Source: an uncultured Burkholderiales bacterium (GTDB lineage: Bacteria; Pseudomonadota; Gammaproteobacteria; Burkholderiales; Burkholderiaceae_C). From it: a stretch of DNA of 6,722 bases. The notes below the pieces were generated by a model, which ran no database searches, was not told the origin of the DNA, and saw nothing but the letters and a program-made list of their open reading frames with translations. Position 1 is the first letter of the stretch. Every line of letters begins with the position of its first letter. Made by a program: the position numbers and the translations under genes. Location of the stretch: the NCBI GenBank assembly GCA_903953985.1, contig CAJBLW010000083.1:1-6722 (forward strand), given 5' to 3'. Below are positions 1 to 5,731 of this stretch, piece by piece.

Positions 1-762
1 CACCACCCAGCCAATGCCTTCGTCCATGTGGTGGATCATGCGCTGGTAAGTGTGGATATTGCCGCCGTGCAGGTGAAAGATGTTGTCTTTCACTTCAGCC
101 GCCAGTGCATGGTCTTCGCGCGTTTCCCAAGGCCAGTGCGGCGCGGTGTAGTGCAGGCTCAAGAAGAAGGGGGTGCCTTGCGCAGCGCCCGGGGCCATGC
201 GCTCAACATAGTCCACCGCCCGCTTGGAGATCATGTCGGTGAGGTAGCCGTCTTCGGGTGTTTCGTCTTCGCCGTTGAAGAGGTCGTGCGCGCCGTTGGA
301 GGCGCAATGGGTGAAGTAGTCCACCCCGCCCGACATGGGGCCAAAGAATTCCTCGTAGCCCGACTTGAGGGGGCTGAAGTGCGGCGGGTAGCCCAGATGC
401 CACTTGCCGATCAAAGCGGTGCGGTAGCCGCTGGCTTTGAGCAGCGAGGGCAGTGTGGGGTGTTCGGGCGGCAAGCCCAGCACGGCACTGCCCCGGCTGC
501 GGCTGTTGATGGGTTCGTCGGCACCGCCGCGCAGGCGGTATTGGTAGCGCGCCGTCATGAGCGCAAAGCGCGTGGGCGAGCACACGGGCGAGTTGGCATA
601 GCCCTGCGTGAACTTCAGGCCGCCCGCAGCCAGCCCGTCGAGCACGGGCGAGACCTTGCCGAACTTCGCATCGCGTCCGCCATAGCAGCCGAGGTCGGCA
701 AAGCCGAGGTCGTCGGCGACGATGAAGATGATGTTGGGGCGTTGTGAGGTGATGTTTGCCAT
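1..762 (-). CDS. Type I sulfatase (alkaline phosphatase superfamily), N-terminal part, cut by window edge
   Basis: Hydrolyses a sulfate ester; the substrate cannot be read from the sequence. The visible 254 codons are the N-terminal part of a protein that is usually about 430-550 residues. Family marks are clear: a leading strand PNIIFIVADD with the metal-binding Asp pair at 17-18, the modification motif C-S-P-T-R with Cys61 (the residue converted to formylglycine), the GKWHLG motif at 119-124 with Lys and His of the active site, and HYTAPHWPW further on. The ATG at 760-762 is chosen because the conserved strand starts eight residues later. GAAGG just before it overlaps the stop codon of the upstream Bug gene, with only 4 bp between genes, so translational coupling is likely. 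No signal peptide is present, so as read the enzyme is cytoplasmic. No maturase gene (formylglycine-generating enzyme or anSME) is in view. Family assignment is very secure; the substrate is unknown. Confidence 0.93.
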   Translation of the reverse strand, partial: MANITSQRPNIIFIVADDLGFADLGCYGGRDAKFGKVSPVLDGLAAGGLKFTQGYANSPVCSPTRFALMTARYQYRLRGGADEPINSRSRGSAVLGLPPEHPTLPSLLKASGYRTALIGKWHLGYPPHFSPLKSGYEEFFGPMSGGVDYFTHCASNGAHDLFNGEDETPEDGYLTDMISKRAVDYVERMAPGAAQGTPFFLSLHYTAPHWPWETREDHALAAEVKDNIFHLHGGNIHTYQRMIHHMDEGIGWVV

Positions 763-766
763 GCCT

Positions 767-1765
767 TCAGTCCAGTTGCACGCCCGTGGCTTTGATGGGC
801 TTTTCCCAGCGGTTGAGGTCGGCTTTTTGCGCGGCGGCCAGATCGACAGAGTTCGAGCCAATCGGTTCAAGGCCCAGTTTGATCATTTTGTCTTTCATGG
901 TGGGGTCGCGGGCGATCTTCATCATGGCTTTTTCGAGGCGCGTGAGGGCATCGCCTTTGAGGCCAGCGGGGCCGTACATGGCGAACCAGGCCGTCGCCTC
1001 CATGTTGATGCCCGACTCTTTGAGGGTGGGCACTTCGGGCACTTGCGAATCGCGCTGGCCGCCGGTGACGGCAATGATGCGCACTTTGCCAGCACGGTGC
1101 ATTTCAGCGGTTTCGGACACCACGTCAAACTTGTAGCCAATGTGGCCGCCCAGCAGCGCCGTGTTGGCTGGTGCACCGCCCTGGAAGGGGATGTGGTTCA
1201 GGCTGATGCCCGCAGACTGCTCCAGCAAGACCCCCATGAAGTGCGGCAAGGTGCCTGCACCGGGTGTGCCGTAACTGGCAGAAGCCGGGTCGTTTTTGGC
1301 TTTGGCCACCATGTCGGCCACGGTTTTTGCGTTGCTGGCGGGGCCAGAGACCACGCCAAACTGGAAGCGGGCGATTTGCGAGACGGGTGTGAAGTCTTTC
1401 ACCGCATCGTAGTCGAGCTTTTTGTAGACGTGGGGAAACAGCACCATGGGGCCGCTGGGCAACACAATCACGGTTTGGCCATCGGGCTTGGCGGCTTTGA
1501 CCAGGTTCAGGGCAATGCGTCCGCCAGCGCCAGGTTTGTTGTCCACCACGATGGTGCCAAAGTCATCGCGCAACGCATCGGCCACCATGCGGGCCAACAC
1601 GTCGGCCGAGCCGCCAGGTGGAAAGCCGACCAGGATTTTCAGCGGTGGTTTTTCTTGCGCCTGCAGGCTGGGCGAGAGCGCCGCCAAACACAGGGCCAGC
1701 AGTCCCAAACTGCGGCGGCTGAAGGTGCCAATGTTCTGGCGAAGAAGGGGCGAAATGGGTTTCAT
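767..1765 (-). CDS. Bug/TctC family periplasmic solute-binding receptor
   Basis: A 332-residue extracytoplasmic receptor of the tripartite tricarboxylate transporter (TTT) family; members usually bind carboxylates or other small organic anions in the periplasm. Residues 1-36 form an export signal: basic n-region with SRRSLGLLAL (somewhat like a Tat motif), a hydrophobic stretch, then likely cleavage after LQA. The mature protein opens with the family hallmark LKILVGFPPGGSADVLAR (about 42-59), followed by VVDNKPGAGGR and GTPGAGTLPHF. Length is typical. No membrane partners (tctA, tctB) are in the window, as is common for the many orphan Bug genes of Burkholderiales. It is the first gene of a unit with the sulfatase, 4 bp downstream. 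That suggests, without proving, that the ligand is a sulfated or sulfatase-related compound. Only a weak GGA lies before the ATG at 1763-1765. The ligand cannot be predicted. Confidence 0.93.
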   Translation of the reverse strand: MKPISPLLRQNIGTFSRRSLGLLALCLAALSPSLQAQEKPPLKILVGFPPGGSADVLARMVADALRDDFGTIVVDNKPGAGGRIALNLVKAAKPDGQTVIVLPSGPMVLFPHVYKKLDYDAVKDFTPVSQIARFQFGVVSGPASNAKTVADMVAKAKNDPASASYGTPGAGTLPHFMGVLLEQSAGISLNHIPFQGGAPANTALLGGHIGYKFDVVSETAEMHRAGKVRIIAVTGGQRDSQVPEVPTLKESGINMEATAWFAMYGPAGLKGDALTRLEKAMMKIARDPTMKDKMIKLGLEPIGSNSVDLAAAQKADLNRWEKPIKATGVQLD

Positions 1766-1881
1766 GAATGTATCCGTGGGTGTTGGGCGTCAAGTGCGCT
1801 TGGTTTAAAGCGCTGTCCAAATAGGAGTGTAGTGGCTTGACCGACAATGGCTGACTTCCACCCTCCACCCGGAAAACCCAA
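1766..1881. promoter_or_regulatory. Divergent intergenic region between Bug and nuclease genes
   Basis: These 116 bp must hold the start signals for both divergent genes. Toward the nuclease, GACAAT at 1843-1848 is a possible -10, and GGAA before the ATG at 1882 a possible ribosome site. Toward the Bug gene, TACACT on the minus strand (1831-1826) is a possible -10. Neither has a convincing -35 at 16-18 bp; TTGACC at 1837-1842 is too close to GACAAT to serve it. The region is a sound inference; the individual boxes are weak. Confidence 0.4.
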
Positions 1882-2499
1882 ATGTTGTCGTCTGCCTCTC
1901 AACCACAGGTTTTGATTGAAGACCAGTTGATGCACCGTTGGGGCCGTTGGTTGCGCGTGCTGGGGCCCAGCATGAGGGCTTGTCTTGTTGGGGCACTGAT
2001 GCAGTGTTGGCTGGGGGGCGCTTTCGCTGCAAGTGACAAGGCCCTGAGCCAGGCGCAAGCCCGCACCGAGGTTTGGTCTGGATGGGTGAGCTGGGTGATG
2101 GATGGTGACACCGTCGTGGTGGTGCGCGAGGGGCAGCATGAACCCGTCAAGTTGCGCATTGAAGGCATCGACGCACCCGAAAGTTGTCAGCCGGGCGGGA
2201 GCGAGGCGCGTGAGGCCATGATGGTTCTGGCCCTGCGCAAGTCGGTTCAAGTGACCGATCGTGGTCAGGATTCGTATGGTCGGCAGATTGGGCGTTTGTC
2301 GGTCGACGGTGTGGATTTGGGCGCCGAGATGGTGCGCTCAGGTCAGGCGTGGGCCTACAATTTTCGCACCGGCAAAGGCCCTTATGCCGCGTTGCAGCGC
2401 CAGGCAGAGAAACAAAAAAAGGGCATTTTTGCGACCCGGGAAGCCGCCATGTCACCCGCATTGTTCAGAAAATTTCACGGCATCTGCCATGGCAGTTGA
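1882..2499 (+). CDS. Exported thermonuclease, staphylococcal nuclease (SNase) fold
   Basis: Predicted calcium-dependent phosphodiesterase acting on DNA or RNA outside the cytoplasm. The SNase domain covers about residues 65-190 of 205. The catalytic set of the Staphylococcus aureus enzyme is present: Asp76 in DGDT, Arg92 in LRIEGIDAPE, Asp97, Glu100, and Arg134 in DSYGR (matching staphylococcal Asp21, Arg35, Asp40, Glu43, Arg87). The core ends with a typical KKGIFA. Residues 32-50 (RACLVGALMQCWLGGAFAA) look like a signal peptide h-region and cleavage site. From the first ATG the n-region would be unusually long, so starts at 1930 (Met17) or 1972 (Met31) are possible. The gene is single, divergent from Bug and convergent with the moeB-like gene. 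Near its end, A AAA AAG at 2415-2421 lies in the zero frame. The role (nutrient scavenging or DNA degradation) is inferred from export only. Confidence 0.93.
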   Translation: MLSSASQPQVLIEDQLMHRWGRWLRVLGPSMRACLVGALMQCWLGGAFAASDKALSQAQARTEVWSGWVSWVMDGDTVVVVREGQHEPVKLRIEGIDAPESCQPGGSEAREAMMVLALRKSVQVTDRGQDSYGRQIGRLSVDGVDLGAEMVRSGQAWAYNFRTGKGPYAALQRQAEKQKKGIFATREAAMSPALFRKFHGICHGS

Positions 2500-2520
2500 G
2501 CGCATGCAAGGGTGCAGTGC

Positions 2521-2552
2521 CTGTCAACCCGGCCTTGACCCGGGATCCATGT
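2521..2552. repeat. Probable dispersed palindromic repeat (GLDPGS-type), overlapping the 3' end of the moeB-like gene
   Basis: The plus strand holds CCCGG (2528-2532) and CCGGG (2540-2544) around a 7-base loop, flanked by GTCA on the left and GATCCATG on the right. This wording, which reads GLDPGS in one plus frame and MDPGSRPG in the MoeB frame, is familiar from short intergenic palindromic repeats scattered through many proteobacterial genomes. Only one copy is in this window, so repeat status rests on recognition. It sits where two convergent genes meet and no U-tract follows on either strand, so any terminator role is uncertain. Confidence 0.5.
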
Positions 2553-3306
2553 CTTGTCGGTGCGCCGCGCAAACTGGACAAGTCGGATTGCGTTGCATTC
2601 GGATGTCGGTCCAAGACAGTTCGCGCCCGTCGAGCATGAGCAAACGCCCCGCCATGTGGCTGCCTATGCCGCTCAAAATCTTGAGCGCTTCGGCCGCCTG
2701 CACCGTGCCGATGATGCCCACCAACGGCGCGAACACGCCCATGGTGGCGCAGCGGGTTTCTTCGGGCAGTTGGGCGGGCGGGAAAATGCAGGCGTAGCAA
2801 GGTGCATCGGGTTGTGTGCTGTCAAACACCGAAACCTGCCCGTCCATGCGGATGGCCGCACCCGAGACCAGGGGTTTGCGGTGAACCACACAGGCCAGGT
2901 TGACGGCCTGGCGGGTTTCAAAGTTGTCGCTGCAGTCCAGCACCACATCGGCTTGGGCCACCAGGGTGTTCAGCAAAGCCGCATCGGCTCGTTGGGTGAT
3001 GGCGGTCACTTGCACGTCGGGGTTAATTTGCGCAATCGCCGTGCACACCGAGTCGGCTTTGAATAGGCCCACTCGGTCCAGAGTGTGGGCAATTTGGCGC
3101 TGCAAGTTGGTGGCGTCGACGTGGTCGTGGTCGACCACGGTGATGTGACCTACGCCTGCACTGCCCAGGTACAGACTGACCGGTGAGCCGAGTCCGCCTG
3201 CGCCAATGATCAGTGCGTGCGAAGACAGCAGTTTTTCCTGCCCGTCGATGCCCAGTTCGTTGAGCAGGATGTGCCGCGAATAGCGCAGCAGTTGCGTGTC
3301 ATCCAT
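2524..3306 (-). CDS. moeB: MoeB/ThiF/HesA-family adenylyltransferase (E1-like)
   Basis: Activates the C-terminal Gly-Gly of a small ubiquitin-fold sulfur carrier with ATP, either MoaD for molybdopterin or ThiS for thiamine. Visible in order: the N-terminal RYSRHILLNELGIDGQEKL; nucleotide-binding GAGGLGSP at 35-42; acidic D59/D61; NLQRQI at 67-72; SDNFETR at 126-132 with Asp127; zinc cysteines C170-x2-C173 and C243-x2-C246; and RCATMGV with Cys186 where MoeB and ThiF carry their conserved cysteine. All key residues are present and 260 residues is near the usual 245-255. There is no C-terminal rhodanese domain. The last residues, MDPGSRPG, are encoded by the palindromic repeat. It follows ctpA by 26 bp and is probably cotranscribed; no other molybdopterin or thiamine gene is near. 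The symbol moeB is the likeliest choice, but thiF cannot be excluded without knowing which carrier genes lie elsewhere. Confidence 0.9.
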   Translation of the reverse strand: MDDTQLLRYSRHILLNELGIDGQEKLLSSHALIIGAGGLGSPVSLYLGSAGVGHITVVDHDHVDATNLQRQIAHTLDRVGLFKADSVCTAIAQINPDVQVTAITQRADAALLNTLVAQADVVLDCSDNFETRQAVNLACVVHRKPLVSGAAIRMDGQVSVFDSTQPDAPCYACIFPPAQLPEETRCATMGVFAPLVGIIGTVQAAEALKILSGIGSHMAGRLLMLDGRELSWTDIRMQRNPTCPVCAAHRQDMDPGSRPG

Positions 3307-3332
3307 GGGCGGCGTCCGTCTATCGCTGGCAA

Positions 3333-4781
3333 TCAGTCTTTCTTCTCGACTTTGCGTTCGGCCAGTGTGGTGCTGGCTTTGACGGGCTGGCCTTTGAGTT
3401 GTTTGAGTGCTTGGGCCAGTTGGAAGTCTTTGTCTGAGCCAAACTCAGGCAGGCGACGTTCGGAGAGCGGTTTTTTCGAGTCCTCTTCCAGCTTTTTCAT
3501 GGCTTCTTCACGGGCTTTCTCGCGGGCGGGGTCTTTGGCTTCTTCGGCTTCTTTGCCGTTCGACAGGTGTTTGCCCAGGTCGGCTTCGCGGGTGCGCAGG
3601 GCCGCAAAGACGTTGCCGGTTTCGGTCTCGTCGAGCATCACGTCGGGCACGATGCCTTTGGCTTGGATGGCGCGGCCGTTGGGCGTGTAGTAGCGTGCAG
3701 TGGTGATTTTGAGGGCGGTGTCAGGGCCCAGTTGGCGCACGGTTTGTACCGAGCCTTTGCCAAAGGTCTGGCTGCCCATGAGGGTGGCGCGTTTGTAGTC
3801 TTGCAGGGCACCGGCCACGATTTCGCTGGCCGAGGCCGAGCCTTCGTTGACCAGCACCACCAACGGCACTTTTTTCAGGGCGCCGCCAGTGGCCAGTGTC
3901 ATGCGGGTGATGGGGTCGTTGCTGTTGTTGCGCCGCCAAAATTGGGGGGATGCCTTGTAGGTGAATTTGCTTTCGGCCAGCTGGCCATTGGTGGTGACCA
4001 CCGTGACGTTGTCGGGCAGGAAGGCGGCAGACAGGGCCACCGCTGCATCCAGCAGGCCACCTGGGTCGTTGCGCAGGTCGAGCACCAAGCCCTTGAGCTG
4101 GGGGTCTTGTTTGAACATTTCTTCGATCTTGCGGGCGAAGTCTTCGACGGTGCGTTCCTGGAATTGGGACACGCGGATCCAGCCGTAGCCGGGTTCGATC
4201 AGTTTGGACTTGACCGATTGGGTTTTGATTTCTTCGCGGATGATGGTGACCGGGAAGGTGCGGTTTTCGTCTTTGCGGAAGACTGTGAGCACCACTTTGG
4301 TTTTGGGTTCGCCGCGCATGCGCTTGACCGCTTCGCTGAGCGACAGGCCTTTGAGCGGGGTGTCGTCTACTTTGGTGATCAGGTCATTGGGTTTGAGGCC
4401 TGCACGGTCGGCGGGTGACCCTTCAATGGGCGAGACGATCTTGACGACACCGTCTTCCTGGCTGATCTCGATACCCACGCCCACAAATTTTCCCGAAGTG
4501 CCTTCGGAAAATTCTTTGAAGGTCTTTTTGTCAAAGTATTGAGAGTGGGGGTCTAGGCTGGACACCATGCCGGAGATGGCTTCGGTGATGAGTTTCTTCT
4601 CGTCCACCGGCTCGACGTAGTCGCTTTTGACCATGCCAAATACGGCGGCCAGCTGCTGCAGTTCTTCGAGGGGCAGGGGGGCCATGTTGCCGCGTGCCAC
4701 GGTTTGCAGCGACACGGTGGTGAGGGCACCGGCCAAAGCACCAATGCTGAGCCAGCCGATGATCTTGAGTTTGTGTCCCAT
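3333..4781 (-). CDS. ctpA: Carboxy-terminal processing protease, peptidase family S41
   Basis: A periplasmic serine protease that trims or degrades exported proteins from their C-terminus. Residues 7-29 are an uncleaved-looking hydrophobic anchor or signal. A CTP N-terminal domain follows (LPLEELQQLAAVF, then SSLDPHSQYFD at 74-84). The PDZ domain spans about 101-170 (GVGIEI, SPADRAGLKPNDLI), and the S41 core runs to about 395. By spacing to E. coli Prc the catalytic residues are Ser317 in GSASASEI, Lys342 and Gln346 in TFGKGSVQ. After the core there is a charged, Lys/Glu-rich tail of about 85 residues that looks partly disordered or helical. Length 482 fits the betaproteobacterial form. No Shine-Dalgarno is evident before the ATG; the start is chosen from the conserved MGHKLKI opening. 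It lies 99 bp after gpmA, with a hairpin and possible promoter between. The substrate or lipoprotein adaptor is unknown. Confidence 0.95.
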   Translation of the reverse strand: MGHKLKIIGWLSIGALAGALTTVSLQTVARGNMAPLPLEELQQLAAVFGMVKSDYVEPVDEKKLITEAISGMVSSLDPHSQYFDKKTFKEFSEGTSGKFVGVGIEISQEDGVVKIVSPIEGSPADRAGLKPNDLITKVDDTPLKGLSLSEAVKRMRGEPKTKVVLTVFRKDENRTFPVTIIREEIKTQSVKSKLIEPGYGWIRVSQFQERTVEDFARKIEEMFKQDPQLKGLVLDLRNDPGGLLDAAVALSAAFLPDNVTVVTTNGQLAESKFTYKASPQFWRRNNSNDPITRMTLATGGALKKVPLVVLVNEGSASASEIVAGALQDYKRATLMGSQTFGKGSVQTVRQLGPDTALKITTARYYTPNGRAIQAKGIVPDVMLDETETGNVFAALRTREADLGKHLSNGKEAEEAKDPAREKAREEAMKKLEEDSKKPLSERRLPEFGSDKDFQLAQALKQLKGQPVKASTTLAERKVEKKD

Positions 4782-4813
4782 TTTGCGAGTGCGTGTGCAG
4801 TGAAGTTCAATCC

Positions 4814-4819
4814 AATATA
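4814..4819 (-). promoter_or_regulatory. Possible -10 box for ctpA
   Basis: Reading the minus strand, TATATT sits 32 bases before the ctpA ATG and is preceded directly by TG. It matches the sigma-70 -10 consensus at five of six positions. The expected -35 location falls in the loop and arm of the hairpin at 4826-4848 and has no good match. It could give ctpA its own start within the gpmA unit. Confidence 0.3.
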
Positions 4820-4825
4820 CACCCG

Positions 4826-4848
4826 CAAGCCCCGCGTCGTGGGGCTTG
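4826..4848. terminator. Hairpin between gpmA and ctpA, possible terminator or attenuator
   Basis: Perfect 8-bp arms CAAGCCCC (4826-4833) and GGGGCTTG (4841-4848) enclose a 7-base loop, 33 bp past the gpmA stop. The stem is strong and GC-rich, but no U-tract follows on the minus strand, which reads CGGGTGTATATT after the stem. It may end or slow gpmA transcription, or protect the gpmA mRNA 3' end. Confidence 0.5.
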
Positions 4849-4880
4849 GCGTGTAATTTCCTGTAAAGGGCCTTGTGCGC

Positions 4881-5618
4881 TCAGGCTTTGCCTTGGCTGG
4901 CCACGGCAGCAGCGGCTTTTGCCACGGCTTCGGCGTCGCCCAAGTAGTAGTGGCGAATGGGCCGCAGGTCTTGGTCCAGCTCGTAAACCAAGGGGATGCC
5001 GTTGGGGATGTTCAAGTGCACGATGTCGGTTTCAGAGACGTCGTCCAGGTACTTGATCAGGGCGCGGATCGAGTTGCCGTGCGCGGTGATCAAGACACGC
5101 TTGCCCGCCCTGATGCTGGGGGCAATGCTGTCGTTCCACGCGGGCAGCACGCGCGCCACGGTGTCTTTGAGGCACTCGGTCAGAGGGACTAAATCGGAGT
5201 TGGGGTAGCGGCGGTCGCTGCGCTCGCAGCGGGGGTCGTGCGCTTCCAGCGCAGGTGGGGGCGTGTCGTAACTGCGGCGCCAGATCAGCACTTGCTCGTC
5301 ACCGAATTGCTTGGCCATGTCGGCTTTGTTCAGGCCCTGCAGGGCACCGTAGTGGCGCTCGTTCAGGCGGTAGTCGTTGACCACCGGCAGCCAGGTGCGG
5401 TCCATCTCGTCCAGGGTGAACCAAAGGGTGAGGATGGCGCGCTTGAGCACCGAGGTGTAGCACAGGTCAAAGTCCAAGCCTTCGGCCTTGAGCAATTTGC
5501 CCGCCCACATGGCCTGGCTCACGCCGGTGGGGGTCAGGTCCACATCGGTCCAGCCGGTGAAGCGGTTTTCCAGGTTCCAGGTGGATTCGCCATGGCGAAT
5601 GAGGACAAGTTTGTACAT
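4881..5618 (-). CDS. gpmA: 2,3-bisphosphoglycerate-dependent phosphoglycerate mutase
   Basis: Interconverts 3-phosphoglycerate and 2-phosphoglycerate in cytoplasmic glycolysis and gluconeogenesis, through a phosphohistidine. The 245 residues (family about 230-250) begin LVLIRHGESTWN, giving the phospho-acceptor His9 in RHGE. Arg60 in LKRAI, Glu87 in RLNERHYGALQGLNK and His180 in TAHGNSIRAL complete the active site (E. coli His11, Arg62, Glu89, His184). LNIPNGIPLVYEL and the closing YYLGDAEAVAKAAAAVASQGKA region are characteristic. A small oddity is Leu63, where relatives I remember have His or Arg (RAIxTLW). AAGG lies 10 bases before the ATG. It is the first gene of the gpmA-ctpA-moeB run and is divergent from the rhodanese gene. 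The placement parallels that of gpmI in E. coli and Pseudomonas. Confidence 0.97.
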   Translation of the reverse strand: MYKLVLIRHGESTWNLENRFTGWTDVDLTPTGVSQAMWAGKLLKAEGLDFDLCYTSVLKRAILTLWFTLDEMDRTWLPVVNDYRLNERHYGALQGLNKADMAKQFGDEQVLIWRRSYDTPPPALEAHDPRCERSDRRYPNSDLVPLTECLKDTVARVLPAWNDSIAPSIRAGKRVLITAHGNSIRALIKYLDDVSETDIVHLNIPNGIPLVYELDQDLRPIRHYYLGDAEAVAKAAAAVASQGKA

Positions 5619-5663
5619 AGAAAAGAGGCCTTGGAGGCGTTTTAAAACAAGGGTAAGCCTGGC

Positions 5664-5669
5664 ATTTTA
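5664..5669 (-). promoter_or_regulatory. Possible -10 box for gpmA
   Basis: On the minus strand TAAAAT lies 45 bases before the gpmA ATG and matches the -10 consensus at five of six positions. The sequence at 17 bp upstream (AGCGGG) is not a -35 match, so the promoter would need an activator or another sigma factor contact. Confidence 0.33.
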
Positions 5670-5684
5670 GAATTGCGAGTTATC

Positions 5685-5711
5685 TGCCCGCTGACAGGGC
5701 GGCATTTTTTT
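5685..5711 (+). terminator. Terminator-like hairpin plus T7 ahead of the rhodanese gene
   Basis: On the plus strand, TGCC(C)GC (5685-5691) can pair with GCGGCA (5699-5704), leaving one bulged C and a 7-base loop. Seven T residues follow at once (5705-5711). This is the form of an intrinsic terminator pointing toward the rhodanese gene. No plus-strand gene lies just upstream; gpmA is on the other strand. It could be a leader attenuator, a stop for antisense transcription across gpmA, or chance. Confidence 0.35.
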
Positions 5712-5718
5712 GATGAAT

Positions 5719-5723
5719 AAAGG
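5719..5723 (+). promoter_or_regulatory. Ribosome-binding site that fixes the GTG start of the rhodanese gene
   Basis: AAAGG is followed by eight bases and then GTG at 5732-5734. No in-frame ATG is nearby upstream, and the GTG start gives an N-terminus that runs straight into the membrane segment, so this site decides the start codon. Confidence 0.6.
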
Positions 5724-5731
5724 TCTATCCC

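Noticed and set aside
28..747. A 239-codon open frame on the plus strand opposite the sulfatase
   Set aside because: The minus strand carries the full set of sulfatase motifs here; the plus frame has none.
722..1840. A 372-codon open frame on the plus strand opposite the Bug gene
   Set aside because: It is antisense to a well-recognised gene, its translation is rich in Gly/His/Arg/Val with no family resemblance, and it is typical of the open complementary frame in GC-rich DNA.
3127..3138. Perfect 12-bp palindrome GTGGTCGACCAC
   Set aside because: It lies in the moeB-like coding sequence over the acidic VVDHDHVD segment and is explained by Val/Asp/His codons; no second copy or regulatory setting is seen.
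3567..4418. A 283-codon open frame on the plus strand opposite ctpA
   Set aside because: Same reason: low-complexity Gly/Phe/Val/Ala translation antisense to a protein with all its catalytic motifs.
5216..5231. Inverted repeat CGCTGCG-CT-CGCAGCG inside gpmA
   Set aside because: It falls in coding sequence for an Arg/Ser-rich variable loop, its loop is too short for a good hairpin, and no function is suggested.
5691..5696. CTGACA as a -35 box for the rhodanese gene
   Set aside because: The hexamer is close to consensus, but nothing at the proper distance downstream resembles a -10 box, and it overlaps the loop of the terminator-like hairpin.
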